NCBI GenBank assembly: GCA_023136245.1 | Contig: JAGLRO010000046.1 | Coordinates: forward strand, 1-45,554 | DNA from: Candidatus Heimdallarchaeota archaeon | GTDB taxonomy: Archaea; Asgardarchaeota; Heimdallarchaeia; Heimdallarchaeales; Heimdallarchaeaceae | Direction: 5' to 3' | Length of the DNA: 45,554 nucleotides | Shown here: piece after piece, positions 32,826 to 41,187 of the stretch | Layout: each line of letters starts with the position of its first letter | Position numbering within the stretch: position 1 is the first letter of the stretch | Made by a program: the position numbers and the translations under genes | Notes under the pieces: generated by a model | Seen by the model: the letters and a program-made list of their open reading frames with translations, nothing else | Database searches by the model: none | Told to the model about the DNA's origin: nothing

Positions 32826-33890
32826 TTAAAAACTCAATCCTTTGTCCTTCCTTACTTTATAAGCACCACCACCACCAGCTTGAATTGCTTTTATAACTTC
32901 ATCTTCTCTACCTGGTGCGAAAGCAAGAAATGAACCTCCATTACCACTCCCTAACAATTTACAACCGAGTGCCCCATTCTTTTTCGAAATATCTATTAAT
33001 TCTTGCATCTTTTCAGTCACATTTTCGAAATATTCACTCTGAAACTTGTGATGTTTATTAATTAAATTAGCAATTTTTCTTTTGTTTATGTCTTTGGATT
33101 TAAGAATAGCATATCCTTCTCTAACAACATCTCTTATTCCAAGAATACCAAGTAATCGTTTTACATTAACAGATTTCTTTTTGTTGTATAATTCCTTAAC
33201 TTCATTTAGAGTATAAGTCATTATGTTAAAACTATCGTCATAATTAATCATTTCACTGATTCCAGATTCAATTTCTCTTTTTCTAACAATTAGTGTTTCA
33301 ACAGTCTCTTTTCTTTTCAGTGTGTCACCAATTACAAGTCCTTTTAAGTCTAGATCTAAAATTTCGCATTTGTATGGTTCACTGCATTCAAGATAAATTA
33401 TCCCGCCCATAATACTTGCAAAATGATCCATTATTCCTCCTGGTTCCCCCATATTAACTACTTCTGCTTGATATGCTTTTCTTGCTAATTCATGATTACT
33501 AGAATCTAGTCCAGCAGCTCTGTCGAAAAAAGCTACTAGTGCTGAAACAAATGCCGAGGATGATGAGAGACCTTTACCAATAGGTAAATTTGAACTTACA
33601 TTCATCTTTACACCAAAATTTGATGGAAGTTCTTCGTAGTATAAATTGAATGCTGATGCGATATAATCTCTCTTTGTTTTTATCTTCTGTTTTTGATTAC
33701 TGAATTTTATCTTTTTGTTATAATCTCTCAGATTTATCCTAATTATTCCATCGTTTGTTACTTTACCTTTGATTTCAATTCTTTGATTTATAGCCATAGT
33801 AATGACTTCTAATCGCATGTAATCAACATCTTCTCCAAAAAGACATATTCTTCCCGGTGATGATACAGATAGTTCTTTCATTTCATTCAA
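32826..33890 (-). CDS. GHMP-family sugar kinase (galactokinase-like)
   Basis: A 354-residue GHMP kinase. SSPGRICLFGEDVDYMRLEV is the substrate-binding N terminus, PIGKGLSSSSAFVSALVAF the ATP-binding glycine/serine loop, GEPGGIMDHFASIMGGIIYL a motif of galactokinase-like members, and KLLGSGNGGSFLAFAP the C-terminal GHMP motif. It likely phosphorylates a sugar at C1. The start overlaps the amidohydrolase gene by 8 bases, suggesting co-translation. A mevalonate-kinase role is less likely because of the FGEDVDY and MDHF motifs. Confidence 0.85.
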   Translation of the reverse strand: MNEMKELSVSSPGRICLFGEDVDYMRLEVITMAINQRIEIKGKVTNDGIIRINLRDYNKKIKFSNQKQKIKTKRDYIASAFNLYYEELPSNFGVKMNVSSNLPIGKGLSSSSAFVSALVAFFDRAAGLDSSNHELARKAYQAEVVNMGEPGGIMDHFASIMGGIIYLECSEPYKCEILDLDLKGLVIGDTLKRKETVETLIVRKREIESGISEMINYDDSFNIMTYTLNEVKELYNKKKSVNVKRLLGILGIRDVVREGYAILKSKDINKRKIANLINKHHKFQSEYFENVTEKMQELIDISKKNGALGCKLLGSGNGGSFLAFAPGREDEVIKAIQAGGGGAYKVRKDKGLSF

Positions 33891-35223
33891 TCCAGCTGTT
33901 TTGATATTGAATTACAGCTTTTTTTAATGTCTCATAGTTTAATGTTTTGAATTGACCATCTTGATAAACAATCTTGCCATCTATCATTGTTAAACTAACA
34001 TCTTTCCCTGATGCTGAATAAACAAGATGTGATACTGGATCATATAGAGGTAATGCATTTAGGTTGTTGATATCGACCATAACAAGATCAGCATTCTTTC
34101 CGTTTTCAATTGAACCTATTTCTTGTTCCCAATTAAGAGCAGCTGAACCTTCTATTGTAGCCATCCTTAGTACTTTTCTTGCTGGTAATGCTTTTTCATT
34201 AAGATGTTTAACTTTCTGCAAAAAGGTTGCTAACCTCATATCTGAAAACATATCAAAATTATTGTTACAAGGAGATCCATCTGTACCAATCCCAACAAGC
34301 ACTCCCATTTCTTGATATCTTAGGACATCACATATACCTGACGCAAGTTTGCAATTACTACTTGGATTATGAGCAATTCTTGTATTTGTTTCTTTGATTA
34401 TTTTGTATTCTTCGTCATCTAACCAAATTCCGTGAGCTAAAATTGTTTCGAATCCCAGTACACCCATATTTTTAAGAGCTCTAATATATGACATATTATA
34501 GGTCTTTTCCACTTCGGTACATTCAGCTTTTGATTCTGATGCATGAGAATGTATCATCAAATCTGGATAGATTTTTTGTGTTTCTGCTATTCTTTTCATT
34601 AATTCTGGAGAGCATGAAAGAAGAAAACGAGCATTTAAGGAATATTTAATTCTGTTATCTGCATATCCATGAAATTTCTCAATTTGTCGTGTCGCTGATT
34701 CAATATTAGTTTCAGAATCTTCTTTGATTATATCAGGAGAATCATTATTCGTGTCCATCAGCATTTTTCCAATTCTTGCTCTAATACCGATATCAATTGC
34801 AGCTTGAATTCCTCTTTCAGTATTATGAGTAGTAAGCATATCATTTGCTGTAGTAGTTCCTGTTCTTATCATCTCAGCAAATCCCAAAAGAGAGGATGTA
34901 TATACTTCATCTGGAGTGAAACCTGATTCACCAGGCAGAACTACAGTTCTTAACCAATCTAGAAGTGCTAAATCATCTGCTCTTCCTCTCAATAATGCTT
35001 GAACACTATGGCTGTGTGTGTTAACTAATCCAGGTAACAAAATCTTATCTTTCCCCCCGATTATTTTTGTTGCTGAATAATCCTTCACTATTGCTTTTTT
35101 TGTTCCTACTGCAACAATTTTACTATTAGAAATATATACAGCAGCATCTTTGATTATCTGGTTTTTTTCATTACAACAAACCAGATAATCTGCTTCCATT
35201 ATTATATCTTTCAACATAACCAT
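33883..35223 (-). CDS. Amidohydrolase: MTA/SAH (or 5'-deoxyadenosine) deaminase-like
   Basis: A 446-residue amidohydrolase of the TRZ/ATZ-MtaD branch. Metal ligands are visible as NTHSH, the His in IHSHASESKAE, the His in LAHGIWLDDEE and the Asp in GIGTDGSPCNNN, with LRGRADDLALLDWLRTVVLP as a further family block. Such enzymes deaminate methylthioadenosine, S-adenosylhomocysteine or 5'-deoxyadenosine. The window encodes several SAM-using enzymes (Taw2, Trm56), which would generate such by-products. Its end overlaps the GHMP kinase start. The precise substrate is open. Confidence 0.87.
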   Translation of the reverse strand: MVMLKDIIMEADYLVCCNEKNQIIKDAAVYISNSKIVAVGTKKAIVKDYSATKIIGGKDKILLPGLVNTHSHSVQALLRGRADDLALLDWLRTVVLPGESGFTPDEVYTSSLLGFAEMIRTGTTTANDMLTTHNTERGIQAAIDIGIRARIGKMLMDTNNDSPDIIKEDSETNIESATRQIEKFHGYADNRIKYSLNARFLLSCSPELMKRIAETQKIYPDLMIHSHASESKAECTEVEKTYNMSYIRALKNMGVLGFETILAHGIWLDDEEYKIIKETNTRIAHNPSSNCKLASGICDVLRYQEMGVLVGIGTDGSPCNNNFDMFSDMRLATFLQKVKHLNEKALPARKVLRMATIEGSAALNWEQEIGSIENGKNADLVMVDINNLNALPLYDPVSHLVYSASGKDVSLTMIDGKIVYQDGQFKTLNYETLKKAVIQYQNSWIE

Positions 35224-35286
35224 TGCTTCTATTGGGAATACCTTAATAAACTCTATTTTTCAGTATTTTATGCGAGGAAACTGACA

Positions 35287-35943
35287 ATGTCAGAGGATGC
35301 TCTCGTCCAACTTACCAATGAAATAAAAGCATGCGTAGCTTGTCAACTAAAGGAAAATAGAACGCAAGTAGTACCAGGTGTTTATGGACAGAGTAATGGA
35401 ATTTGTTTTGTCGGAGAAGCTCCAGGATACTATGAGGATCAGAAAGGTTTACCTTTTGTTGGAAGATCTGGAAAATTGTTAGATAATATGCTTGAAGGTA
35501 TTGGACTAGAGAGAGATGATGTGAGTATTTTAAACGTCATCAAATGTCGTCCTACAACAAACGAAAGAGGTAATCGAACACCCACAGAATCTGAACTCCG
35601 TTTTTGTGGTGATAGATGGTTATTCAAACAACTTAAACTGCTTAATCCAAGATTGATTGTTACATTAGGGGGTATTGCTCTCAAATTTTTTATTCCAAAA
35701 GCAAAAGTCACAAAGTACGTTGGAAAACAACACAATACAAATTATGGTTTAGGAATATTTGTTACTTATCACCCAGCATACATTTTAAGAAATTACAATA
35801 TTATGGAAACTTACAATGAGCATTTTGAAGAGATAAAAAAAACACTAAACAGTACCACAAATGAAACTACTCATATCCATAACACTCAGAGTAAGAGCAA
35901 AAGTAAACAAAAATCATTATCAGACTTCTTTAAATCTGACTAA
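35287..35943 (+). CDS. udg: Family 4 uracil-DNA glycosylase (4Fe-4S) with C-terminal PIP box
   Basis: A 218-residue family 4 UDG that removes uracil from DNA. Cluster cysteines are Cys16 and Cys19 (KACVACQL), Cys87 (KCRP) and Cys107 (RFCGDRW). The catalytic region is GEAPGYYEDQKGLPFVGRSG, and the second motif is VTYHPAYILRN. After a basic, disordered tail, residues 208-215 are QKSLSDFF, a PCNA-interacting peptide. Archaeal UDGs are known to bind PCNA this way. The DUF2797 protein at 27445 has the same peptide. It starts with ATG, divergent from the amidohydrolase. Confidence 0.93.
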   Translation: MSEDALVQLTNEIKACVACQLKENRTQVVPGVYGQSNGICFVGEAPGYYEDQKGLPFVGRSGKLLDNMLEGIGLERDDVSILNVIKCRPTTNERGNRTPTESELRFCGDRWLFKQLKLLNPRLIVTLGGIALKFFIPKAKVTKYVGKQHNTNYGLGIFVTYHPAYILRNYNIMETYNEHFEEIKKTLNSTTNETTHIHNTQSKSKSKQKSLSDFFKSD

Positions 35944-36014
35944 GATGATTCATAATTTTTTTTAATTTTTTCAGAGGAAAACAGTTATATTACAAAGAGA
36001 GAGCCTAGAATCAA

Positions 36015-37412
36015 ATGAATGAAAGGCCTAAGCTTTTTGGGACAGCGGGAATAAGAGGACCCTTTGGCTCAAAAGTTACAGCAGATCTTGTTTTTCAAGT
36101 TAGTCAAGCAGTCTCAAAAATATACCCAACAGAAGGAATTGTTGTTGGTCATGACGCAAGAACATCATCTGAAGCTCTAAGTCAGTGTGCAACAGCAGCA
36201 GTTTCTCTAGCAGGGAACAAGGCATATATTGTAGGTTTATGCACATTCCCTGTTATTGCCAATTTAACTCTAGATGAAAAACACACCATAGCCATATATA
36301 TTACAGCATCACATAATCCTCCTGCAGATAATGGGATTAAAGTGTTAAGAGATGGAAGAGAATTTGTTGAAGATGAACAAAATGAAATTGAAAATCTGAT
36401 TGTTGAAAATAGGAAAAAGAGTATTTCAATCCTGCACGAAAAATGGGACACCATTATTCCTCAAGGAGTAATAACTAATGCAAATGATATGTATAAAACT
36501 AGATTGATGAATGAAATAATAATAGATGGAGAAGGAAAAGAGGTTATTCTAGATTGTGCAAATGGACCAATGTCTGAACTCGCACCAACGCTTCTAAGTG
36601 AGCTAGGATTTCAAGTAACAGCCATAAATTCTCATGTCGATGGTTATTTTCCAGGAAGATTAGCTGAACCAAGTCCAGGAAATCTTAGTGTACTAATGAA
36701 CCTTTGCAGAAAAGAAAAGTTATTGGGTTTTGCATTTGATGGGGATGGAGATAGATTAGCGGTCATTGATGAAAATGGAATTTTTATTGAGCTGTCAAGA
36801 ATTAACGCATTGCTAGCAACTCTTGTAATCAAAGAGCATGGACAAGGAGAGATAATTGTTAGTATTGATTCTTCAACAACTATTGATAAAATTGTTGAGA
36901 AATATGGAATCGAAGTAGTCAGAACAAAATTAGGAGAACTTCATACTAAAGGAAAAGAACTAATTGATCAAGGAAAAAGAATTGTCTTTGCTGCAGAGCC
37001 GTGGAAACCCATTTTCCCCAATTGGGGTTTCTGGATAGATGGATTATATGCTCTGCTTAAATTTTTGAAAGTAATTATTTCTCGTAAAACAACTGTTTCT
37101 GAAGTAATGAGGGAAATTCCAATTCACATAGCGGAGAGAAAAGCTTATCTTGTCGAGGAAGGAAAAGTTATAGAAATATTCGAAAAATGTAAAACAAAGC
37201 TGAAAGAATCAATGAGTAGCGAGAAGAAAAAGGAACTAACCATTGACGGACTTAGATATGATTTTGAAGATGGAACTTGGATATTAATACGAAAATCAGG
37301 TACGGAACCGAAAATTCGAATTTACTACGAATCACCGACTCAAGAGAGATTTGATTGGATAGAAAGAACTGTTAGAAACATTGAAGAAATAATTGAGAAC
37401 AGAGGAAATTAA
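36015..37412 (+). CDS. Second phosphohexomutase (phosphomannomutase/phosphoglucomutase-like), variant sugar loop
   Basis: A 465-residue alpha-D-phosphohexomutase with phosphoserine loop ITASHNPPADNGIK, metal loop FDGDGDRLAV and phosphate loop RKSGTEPKIRIYY. The third, substrate-determining loop reads AAEPWKPIFPNWGFWIDG where relatives have GGExSGHWIF; the Ser-Gly pair is replaced by Trp-Lys. Substrate choice therefore probably differs from the GlmM-type enzyme at 4152. It is followed by a small membrane protein one base after its stop. A role in sugar-phosphate supply for glycans is inferred. Confidence 0.85.
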   Translation: MNERPKLFGTAGIRGPFGSKVTADLVFQVSQAVSKIYPTEGIVVGHDARTSSEALSQCATAAVSLAGNKAYIVGLCTFPVIANLTLDEKHTIAIYITASHNPPADNGIKVLRDGREFVEDEQNEIENLIVENRKKSISILHEKWDTIIPQGVITNANDMYKTRLMNEIIIDGEGKEVILDCANGPMSELAPTLLSELGFQVTAINSHVDGYFPGRLAEPSPGNLSVLMNLCRKEKLLGFAFDGDGDRLAVIDENGIFIELSRINALLATLVIKEHGQGEIIVSIDSSTTIDKIVEKYGIEVVRTKLGELHTKGKELIDQGKRIVFAAEPWKPIFPNWGFWIDGLYALLKFLKVIISRKTTVSEVMREIPIHIAERKAYLVEEGKVIEIFEKCKTKLKESMSSEKKKELTIDGLRYDFEDGTWILIRKSGTEPKIRIYYESPTQERFDWIERTVRNIEEIIENRGN

Positions 37413-37413
37413 G

Positions 37414-37791
37414 ATGGTATCTGTAGTTATCAAAGAGGAACTAAGAATCATAAATGAAAGAGTAAGGATGACAATAATAATTCTGATTTTCTGGGTTGTT
37501 GTAACAACCTTGGATTTTTCAGGAGTAATAAGCCTATTTTCAGAAGGAATAAGATTTGTTACATATGCAATAATGGCAGCAACATCAGTAATTCTGTTAG
37601 TACTAGGATTAGGAATTCAAATTGAACCTTTTGTAAAGGAAATGATAAAGAGGAGAAAAGACATTAATTCATTTTGGGAAAGAGATGAAATATTAAAACC
37701 AAATATTGAAAAAAGAGCGAAAATTAGTGAGATTATTCAGTTATTAGCTATACTCTTAATGATGATCTCCTTACTCTTCATAATGGTCTAA
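37414..37791 (+). CDS. Small membrane protein, unknown function
   Basis: A 125-residue protein with three hydrophobic helices (about 20-38, 46-68 and 105-124) separated by a charged loop rich in Lys, Glu and Arg (EMIKRRKDINSFWERDEILK). I chose the ATG at 37414, which sits one base after the mutase stop and has GAGGA about 7 bases upstream. A frame starting at 37393 would overlap the mutase. No family is recognised. Its coupling to the mutase suggests a role in glycan or envelope work, which is a guess. Confidence 0.62.
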   Translation: MVSVVIKEELRIINERVRMTIIILIFWVVVTTLDFSGVISLFSEGIRFVTYAIMAATSVILLVLGLGIQIEPFVKEMIKRRKDINSFWERDEILKPNIEKRAKISEIIQLLAILLMMISLLFIMV

Positions 37792-37796
37792 CAGAT

Positions 37797-38762
37797 TCAT
37801 TCAGATTTTCTTTTCAAATCCTTTTCAAATTCAGCTAGTGATTCAGGTAGACCTTCTTCTTTTGTTACTTTGGAGAACTCTAGAACAATTAAACCTTGCA
37901 ATCGTTCTCTCAATGATTCATTTGTTTTCATGTAAATGAATCTTCCCTGAGGTATTTCTCTTGCCATTTTTGGATACGTTAATTGGTTATGTACTTTATC
38001 TTGTGTTCCATTAAAAACAAATACTTCATCTTTAATGTATGAAAGGTTACCAAAAAGTTCAAAATCTTTTACAGATTCTGCTGCTTTCTTCCACTTCCAA
38101 GCTTCTGCATTATCGATAAATGCTTCTGCTCTTTGTCTTTGTACTTCTTCATTCATCCCTCTTAATTGAATTCTTCTCAAGATTGGTTTAAGCATTTCTG
38201 CGACAAAAACAGGCAGTAAAGGTGCAACAAATCTAAGAAACCATTTAGGAAACCATAATGTATGCATTGGATCATGGGCTACTATTGTAGGAGCTGTTAT
38301 AGTATTTTCAACTAATCCATGTAATATTATTGCTGAGCCCCAGCAAGTTCCATATAAAACGAAATCATCTGTGTCAATTCCTAGATGTTTTATTACATCA
38401 CTTACATCCTTTACTTTTTGGTTCATATCCATTTTTGCTTTCTTTCTATTCAATTTGCTACTGCTTTTTTCTCTTGTTTCAACATAAAAGAATTCAACTT
38501 TATCATGAAGAACCTCAAAAACATCAGTATAACCTTCAAGAATCCCACCCCAACCTGGTACGAAAATAACTGGTCTCTTAGAGATGGGTTTTTTTGGTTT
38601 AACATGAAAAACTCTTATTTCACCATCATCAACTGGAATATAGAGAGTCTTACTAATACCATTTTCCCAGAAATTAGGAGCCTCTCGAATAGTAGCTTTT
38701 AGCATTGCATCTATTTCATTTTCTTGTTTTTTTGTCAATATTAATTCAGGAGGAAGAGACAC
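37797..38762 (-). CDS. Alpha/beta-hydrolase-like protein with GxCxG nucleophile elbow
   Basis: A 321-residue protein with an alpha/beta-hydrolase core: strand PVIFVPGWGGILEGYTDVF with the oxyanion region, nucleophile elbow YGTCWGSAI, and an acid strand VFVFNGTQDKVHNQLTYP. The elbow carries Cys rather than Ser, as in PhaC-type polyester synthases (GxCxG). No histidine follows the Asp strand at the usual place for a catalytic His, so activity is doubtful or the mechanism unusual. The start is GTG. It is convergent with the small membrane protein, 5 bases apart. A polyhydroxyalkanoate role is not supported further. Confidence 0.68.
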   Translation of the reverse strand: MSLPPELILTKKQENEIDAMLKATIREAPNFWENGISKTLYIPVDDGEIRVFHVKPKKPISKRPVIFVPGWGGILEGYTDVFEVLHDKVEFFYVETREKSSSKLNRKKAKMDMNQKVKDVSDVIKHLGIDTDDFVLYGTCWGSAIILHGLVENTITAPTIVAHDPMHTLWFPKWFLRFVAPLLPVFVAEMLKPILRRIQLRGMNEEVQRQRAEAFIDNAEAWKWKKAAESVKDFELFGNLSYIKDEVFVFNGTQDKVHNQLTYPKMAREIPQGRFIYMKTNESLRERLQGLIVLEFSKVTKEEGLPESLAEFEKDLKRKSE

Positions 38763-38873
38763 AAAAACTCCTCAAATCCTCTTATTATTAAGGTTTTCAT
38801 AGGTTCAAACCAGAAACATCAGACTTTACTTTATCAATGAGCTACAAAGTGAATAGATAATAACCTTCTGACA

Positions 38874-38882
38874 ACATATAAG
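38874..38882 (+). promoter_or_regulatory. TATA box of the candidate ncRNA
   Basis: ACATATAAG lies about 25 bases before the first paired part of the structured region that begins near 38900. No protein gene follows within 200 bases. It is separate from the cyclophilin TATA box at 39048. Confidence 0.45.
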
Positions 38883-38899
38883 TAAGTTTCCAGTCGAAC

Positions 38900-39043
38900 A
38901 AGAGGGGTTCTAAATGTTACAGAGGTTACTGAAAGTATTCACTACCTTATTAGAAGGGTAAGTGTTTTGTGAAACAACCTTTTTGTTTAGGTCACTTTCC
39001 AGTGAAGGAACCTTGATGCAAGGTTAAGAGGTTGTTACATCAC
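38900..39043 (+). ncRNA. Candidate structured non-coding RNA, unknown family
   Basis: This stretch between an alpha/beta hydrolase and cyclophilin has several compatible stems. Hairpin 1 (38940-38964) pairs CACT with AGTG and ACCTT with AAGGGT. An outer stem pairs AACAACCT (38973-38980) with AGGTTGTT (39029-39036) and may extend by GTGA/TCAC past an ACA bulge. It closes a three-way junction of TCACT-TTCC-AGTGA (38992-39005) and AACCTTG-ATG-CAAGGTT (39009-39025). It has its own TATA box upstream, and the cyclophilin TATA box starts after its 3' end. No open frame is seen. It does not match tRNA, 5S, SRP or RNase P signatures that I know. Boundaries are approximate. Confidence 0.5.
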
Positions 39044-39047
39044 TATA

Positions 39048-39057
39048 CATATAAAAG
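39048..39057 (+). promoter_or_regulatory. TATA box of the cyclophilin gene
   Basis: CATATAAAAG lies about 35 bases before the ATG at 39088, with GGAGAGGAATAGGA as ribosome-binding sequence between. It implies that the structured stretch just upstream is not the cyclophilin leader. Confidence 0.55.
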
Positions 39058-39087
39058 GAAAGAACTAAAGAATGGAGAGGAATAGGA

Positions 39088-39561
39088 ATGACAAAAGCAA
39101 AAGTTGAAACAAATAAAGGAATATTTACTATCGAGTTTTTCGATGAGCATGCACCAAACACTGTAAAGAATTTTGTTAGTTTAGCAAAATCAGATTATTA
39201 TAATGGAGTTACTTTTCATAGGGTCTTACCAGAATTTGTTGTTCAAGGAGGAGATCCTACTGGATCAGGTAGAGGAGGACCAGGATATCAAGTTGCAGAT
39301 GAAGTAGATAATCCAGTTCAAAAACACACTTTGGGAGCTTTGAGTATGGCTAATTCAGGACCAAATACAAATGGTTCGCAATTCTTTATTGTTCTTAACC
39401 CAGACAATTGTAAGCACTTAAATGATAAGCATACAGTTTTTGGAAAGGTTGTAGAAGGAATGAATGTTGTTAACAAAATCACTCAAGGAGACAACATGAT
39501 AAAAGTTACAGTAGAAGAAGAAACGGACATTATTAAAAATCATCAATTACAGAAATTATAG
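39088..39561 (+). CDS. ppiA: Cyclophilin-type peptidyl-prolyl cis-trans isomerase
   Basis: A 157-residue single-domain cyclophilin without a signal peptide, so cytosolic. Key residues are visible in NFVSLAKSDYYNGVTFHRVL (catalytic Arg in FHRV), PEFVVQGGDPTGSGRGGPGY, GALSMANSGPNTNGSQFFIV and LNDKHTVFGKVVEGMNVV. In place of the usual Trp of the cyclosporin pocket it has His (KHLNDKHTVFG), as many prokaryotic members do. It assists protein folding, and it stands alone with its own promoter. Confidence 0.95.
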   Translation: MTKAKVETNKGIFTIEFFDEHAPNTVKNFVSLAKSDYYNGVTFHRVLPEFVVQGGDPTGSGRGGPGYQVADEVDNPVQKHTLGALSMANSGPNTNGSQFFIVLNPDNCKHLNDKHTVFGKVVEGMNVVNKITQGDNMIKVTVEEETDIIKNHQLQKL

Positions 39562-39580
39562 AAATAAAGTAAAAACAAGA

Positions 39581-39685
39581 TTAAAGAAGAGAGCCACGAT
39601 GTAAAATCATAGAATTTAAGGCTTTAATTCTCTCTTTCTTTATCTGTTCAGCCAGTTTTACTTGATTTTTTATTTTTTTGGTCAT
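39581..39685 (-). CDS. Possible small lysine-rich protein (34 residues)
   Basis: An ATG at 39685 opens a 34-codon frame, starting MTKKIKNQVKLAEQIKKERI and ending HRGSLL, then TAA. It is basic and helical. A TATA-like run (ATTTTTAAAGG on the minus strand) lies about 30-45 bases upstream. No homologue is recognised. It may be a real small protein or chance; the AT-rich setting makes chance possible. Confidence 0.3.
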   Translation of the reverse strand: MTKKIKNQVKLAEQIKKERIKALNSMILHRGSLL

Positions 39686-39788
39686 TTTTTTTCACTAATT
39701 AAAACTAAACAGCCCTTTAAAAATAGGTTGACCACAAGAAGTGAACACAAGTTGTGACTATTAAGAAGAAAAATTTAGAATAAAGAGA

Positions 39789-39915
39789 TGGTGGCTCGAG
39801 CGAGTTTCGATCTCGCGACCTCAAGATTTCTCACCTGAGGCTTTCTAGCTGCTATAATCTAGCCCTTATTTCTAAGATTATGAGTCTTGCGCTCTTCCAG
39901 CTGAGCTACCGAGCC
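39789..39915 (-). tRNA. Elongator tRNA-Met(CAT) with 51-base intron, CCA encoded
   Basis: The acceptor GGCTCGG pairs with TCGAGCC, the D arm is GCTC AGCTGGA AGAGC, the anticodon stem CAAGA/TCTTG holds loop CTCATA..A with anticodon CAT at 39880-39882, and the T arm is GCGAG ATCGAAA CTCGC. The intron 39828-39878 is at the 37/38 site; loop CTCA pairs with intron TGAG. CCA is genomic at 39789-39791. The sequence around the anticodon and variable loop (GAGGTCGCG) is that of elongator Met rather than initiator. The T loop starts with A instead of T at position 54, which is uncommon. Confidence 0.92.
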
Positions 39916-40057
39916 ATGATTTAATCTCAAATTCTCTATTCATTTTTATTTCTTTTGTTTAAATCAAGACATAATATTTCCAGAAATCTTCTCAAGAATA
40001 GTTGAAGATAGATTAAGTAAATAGAAAAATCAAAGAACTTTTACAAAAAATATTGTG

Positions 40058-40603
40058 TTATTTCTGCGTTTTCTTCATGAATTCATCTACTAGTTCTTGA
40101 CCTTGTCCAATTTTGTATGAACAGGGTGTAGGGAATCTGTCAGCTGATCTCTTCAGAGCATCTAGAGCTACAAAATAATTATCAGCGAATGTTCTGACTG
40201 TTACTAGTTCTTGTCCTTCCTTGACTCTTGCTGCCCTATCTGTTGGCTTTCCAAAAGATTTTCTCATTCCATCCTGTATCCTATCTGCGCCTGCAACTGC
40301 CATCATCTTATTTTCTCTTAGGATGTGATGGGGATGAATTCTTATTGTCATTTGGTAGTTATCAATTCCGAGGTTTTTTTGAAGATGTCTATTAGTTGCA
40401 ACTCTTGCTGCCTCTAATGCAGTATGTCTGATTTGACATTTTTCTTTTGAAACAAGATGGATATGAACTGGAAAGATTCCTTTTCTGTTACCTGTATCAT
40501 ATGCTCTAATCCTGGAATCAGGTACTCCTCTAACATATTTACCCACACGTGTATTAGCAGGACCGGAAACTTTTGTATAACATCTCGCTGGTCTTTTACC
40601 CAT
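40058..40603 (-). CDS. rpl10e: Ribosomal protein uL16 (L10e)
   Basis: A 181-residue large-subunit protein that lines the tRNA corridor near the peptidyl-transferase centre. MGKRPARCYTKVSGPANTR, then RGVPDSRIRAYDTGNRKG, YQMTIRIHPHHILRENKMMA, GADRIQDGMRKSFGKPTDRA and the C-terminal KIGQGQELVDEF are typical for archaeal L10e. The gene follows S7 by 14 bases on the same strand. Confidence 0.95.
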   Translation of the reverse strand: MGKRPARCYTKVSGPANTRVGKYVRGVPDSRIRAYDTGNRKGIFPVHIHLVSKEKCQIRHTALEAARVATNRHLQKNLGIDNYQMTIRIHPHHILRENKMMAVAGADRIQDGMRKSFGKPTDRAARVKEGQELVTVRTFADNYFVALDALKRSADRFPTPCSYKIGQGQELVDEFMKKTQK

Positions 40604-40617
40604 ATTTATTCACCTTT

Positions 40618-41187
40618 TTATCTTGCTGATAGAGCAATTCGTTCAATTTCTTGTTTCTTCTTTACAGCTGCACTTGATTGTTCACTTCTTGCAGCAAGTA
40701 CTAGTTCTTCTGCTACAACTTCTTCAGCGCTTTTGATATTGTTAAAGCTTTTTTGATACATTGCTGTAGCAAGGAATCTTAATGCTAAATCAACTCTTCT
40801 TAAAGGGGATACATCGACCGATATATGTTGTGCTACTCCACCATAAGTTAGACGAGTTGTTTCTTCTCTTGGTGCAACTCTACAAATAGCATCCACTAAC
40901 ACTTGAACAGGATTTTGTCCTGTCCTTTCATATATAATTTCAAATGCAACTCTAACGATGTTTATAGCTTTTTGTTTTTTTCCAGCATTCTTTCCCTTTC
41001 TCATTAGCTTGTTAACAAATCTTTCAACGATGTTCATTTCAGCTTTCTTAAATCTTTGATCTTGATTTCTTCCGCCAGAATGAGGGAAATATACCGGTTG
41101 TAAAGAGATGTATCTTTGTAAACCTAAATCATTGACTGCAACTTCATCGAAGTCCCATTTACCGAAGAGTTTGATTTCCTCACTCAT
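40618..41187 (-). CDS. rps7: Ribosomal protein uS7
   Basis: A 189-residue small-subunit head protein. It has KLFGKWDFDEVAVNDLGLQR at the N terminus, FVNKLMRKGKNAGKKQKAIN, then the RNA-binding region with GQNPVQVLVDAICRVAPREE and SVDVSPLRRVDLALRFL, and ends EIERIALSAR, the archaeal and eukaryotic form. It is paired with L10e here rather than with S12 and EF-2, the usual str arrangement. Confidence 0.95.
   Translation of the reverse strand: MSEEIKLFGKWDFDEVAVNDLGLQRYISLQPVYFPHSGGRNQDQRFKKAEMNIVERFVNKLMRKGKNAGKKQKAINIVRVAFEIIYERTGQNPVQVLVDAICRVAPREETTRLTYGGVAQHISVDVSPLRRVDLALRFLATAMYQKSFNNIKSAEEVVAEELVLAARSEQSSAAVKKKQEIERIALSAR

Noticed and set aside
38940-39043. Structured stretch as a leader riboswitch of cyclophilin
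   Set aside because: The cyclophilin TATA box lies after its 3' end, so it would not be in that transcript.
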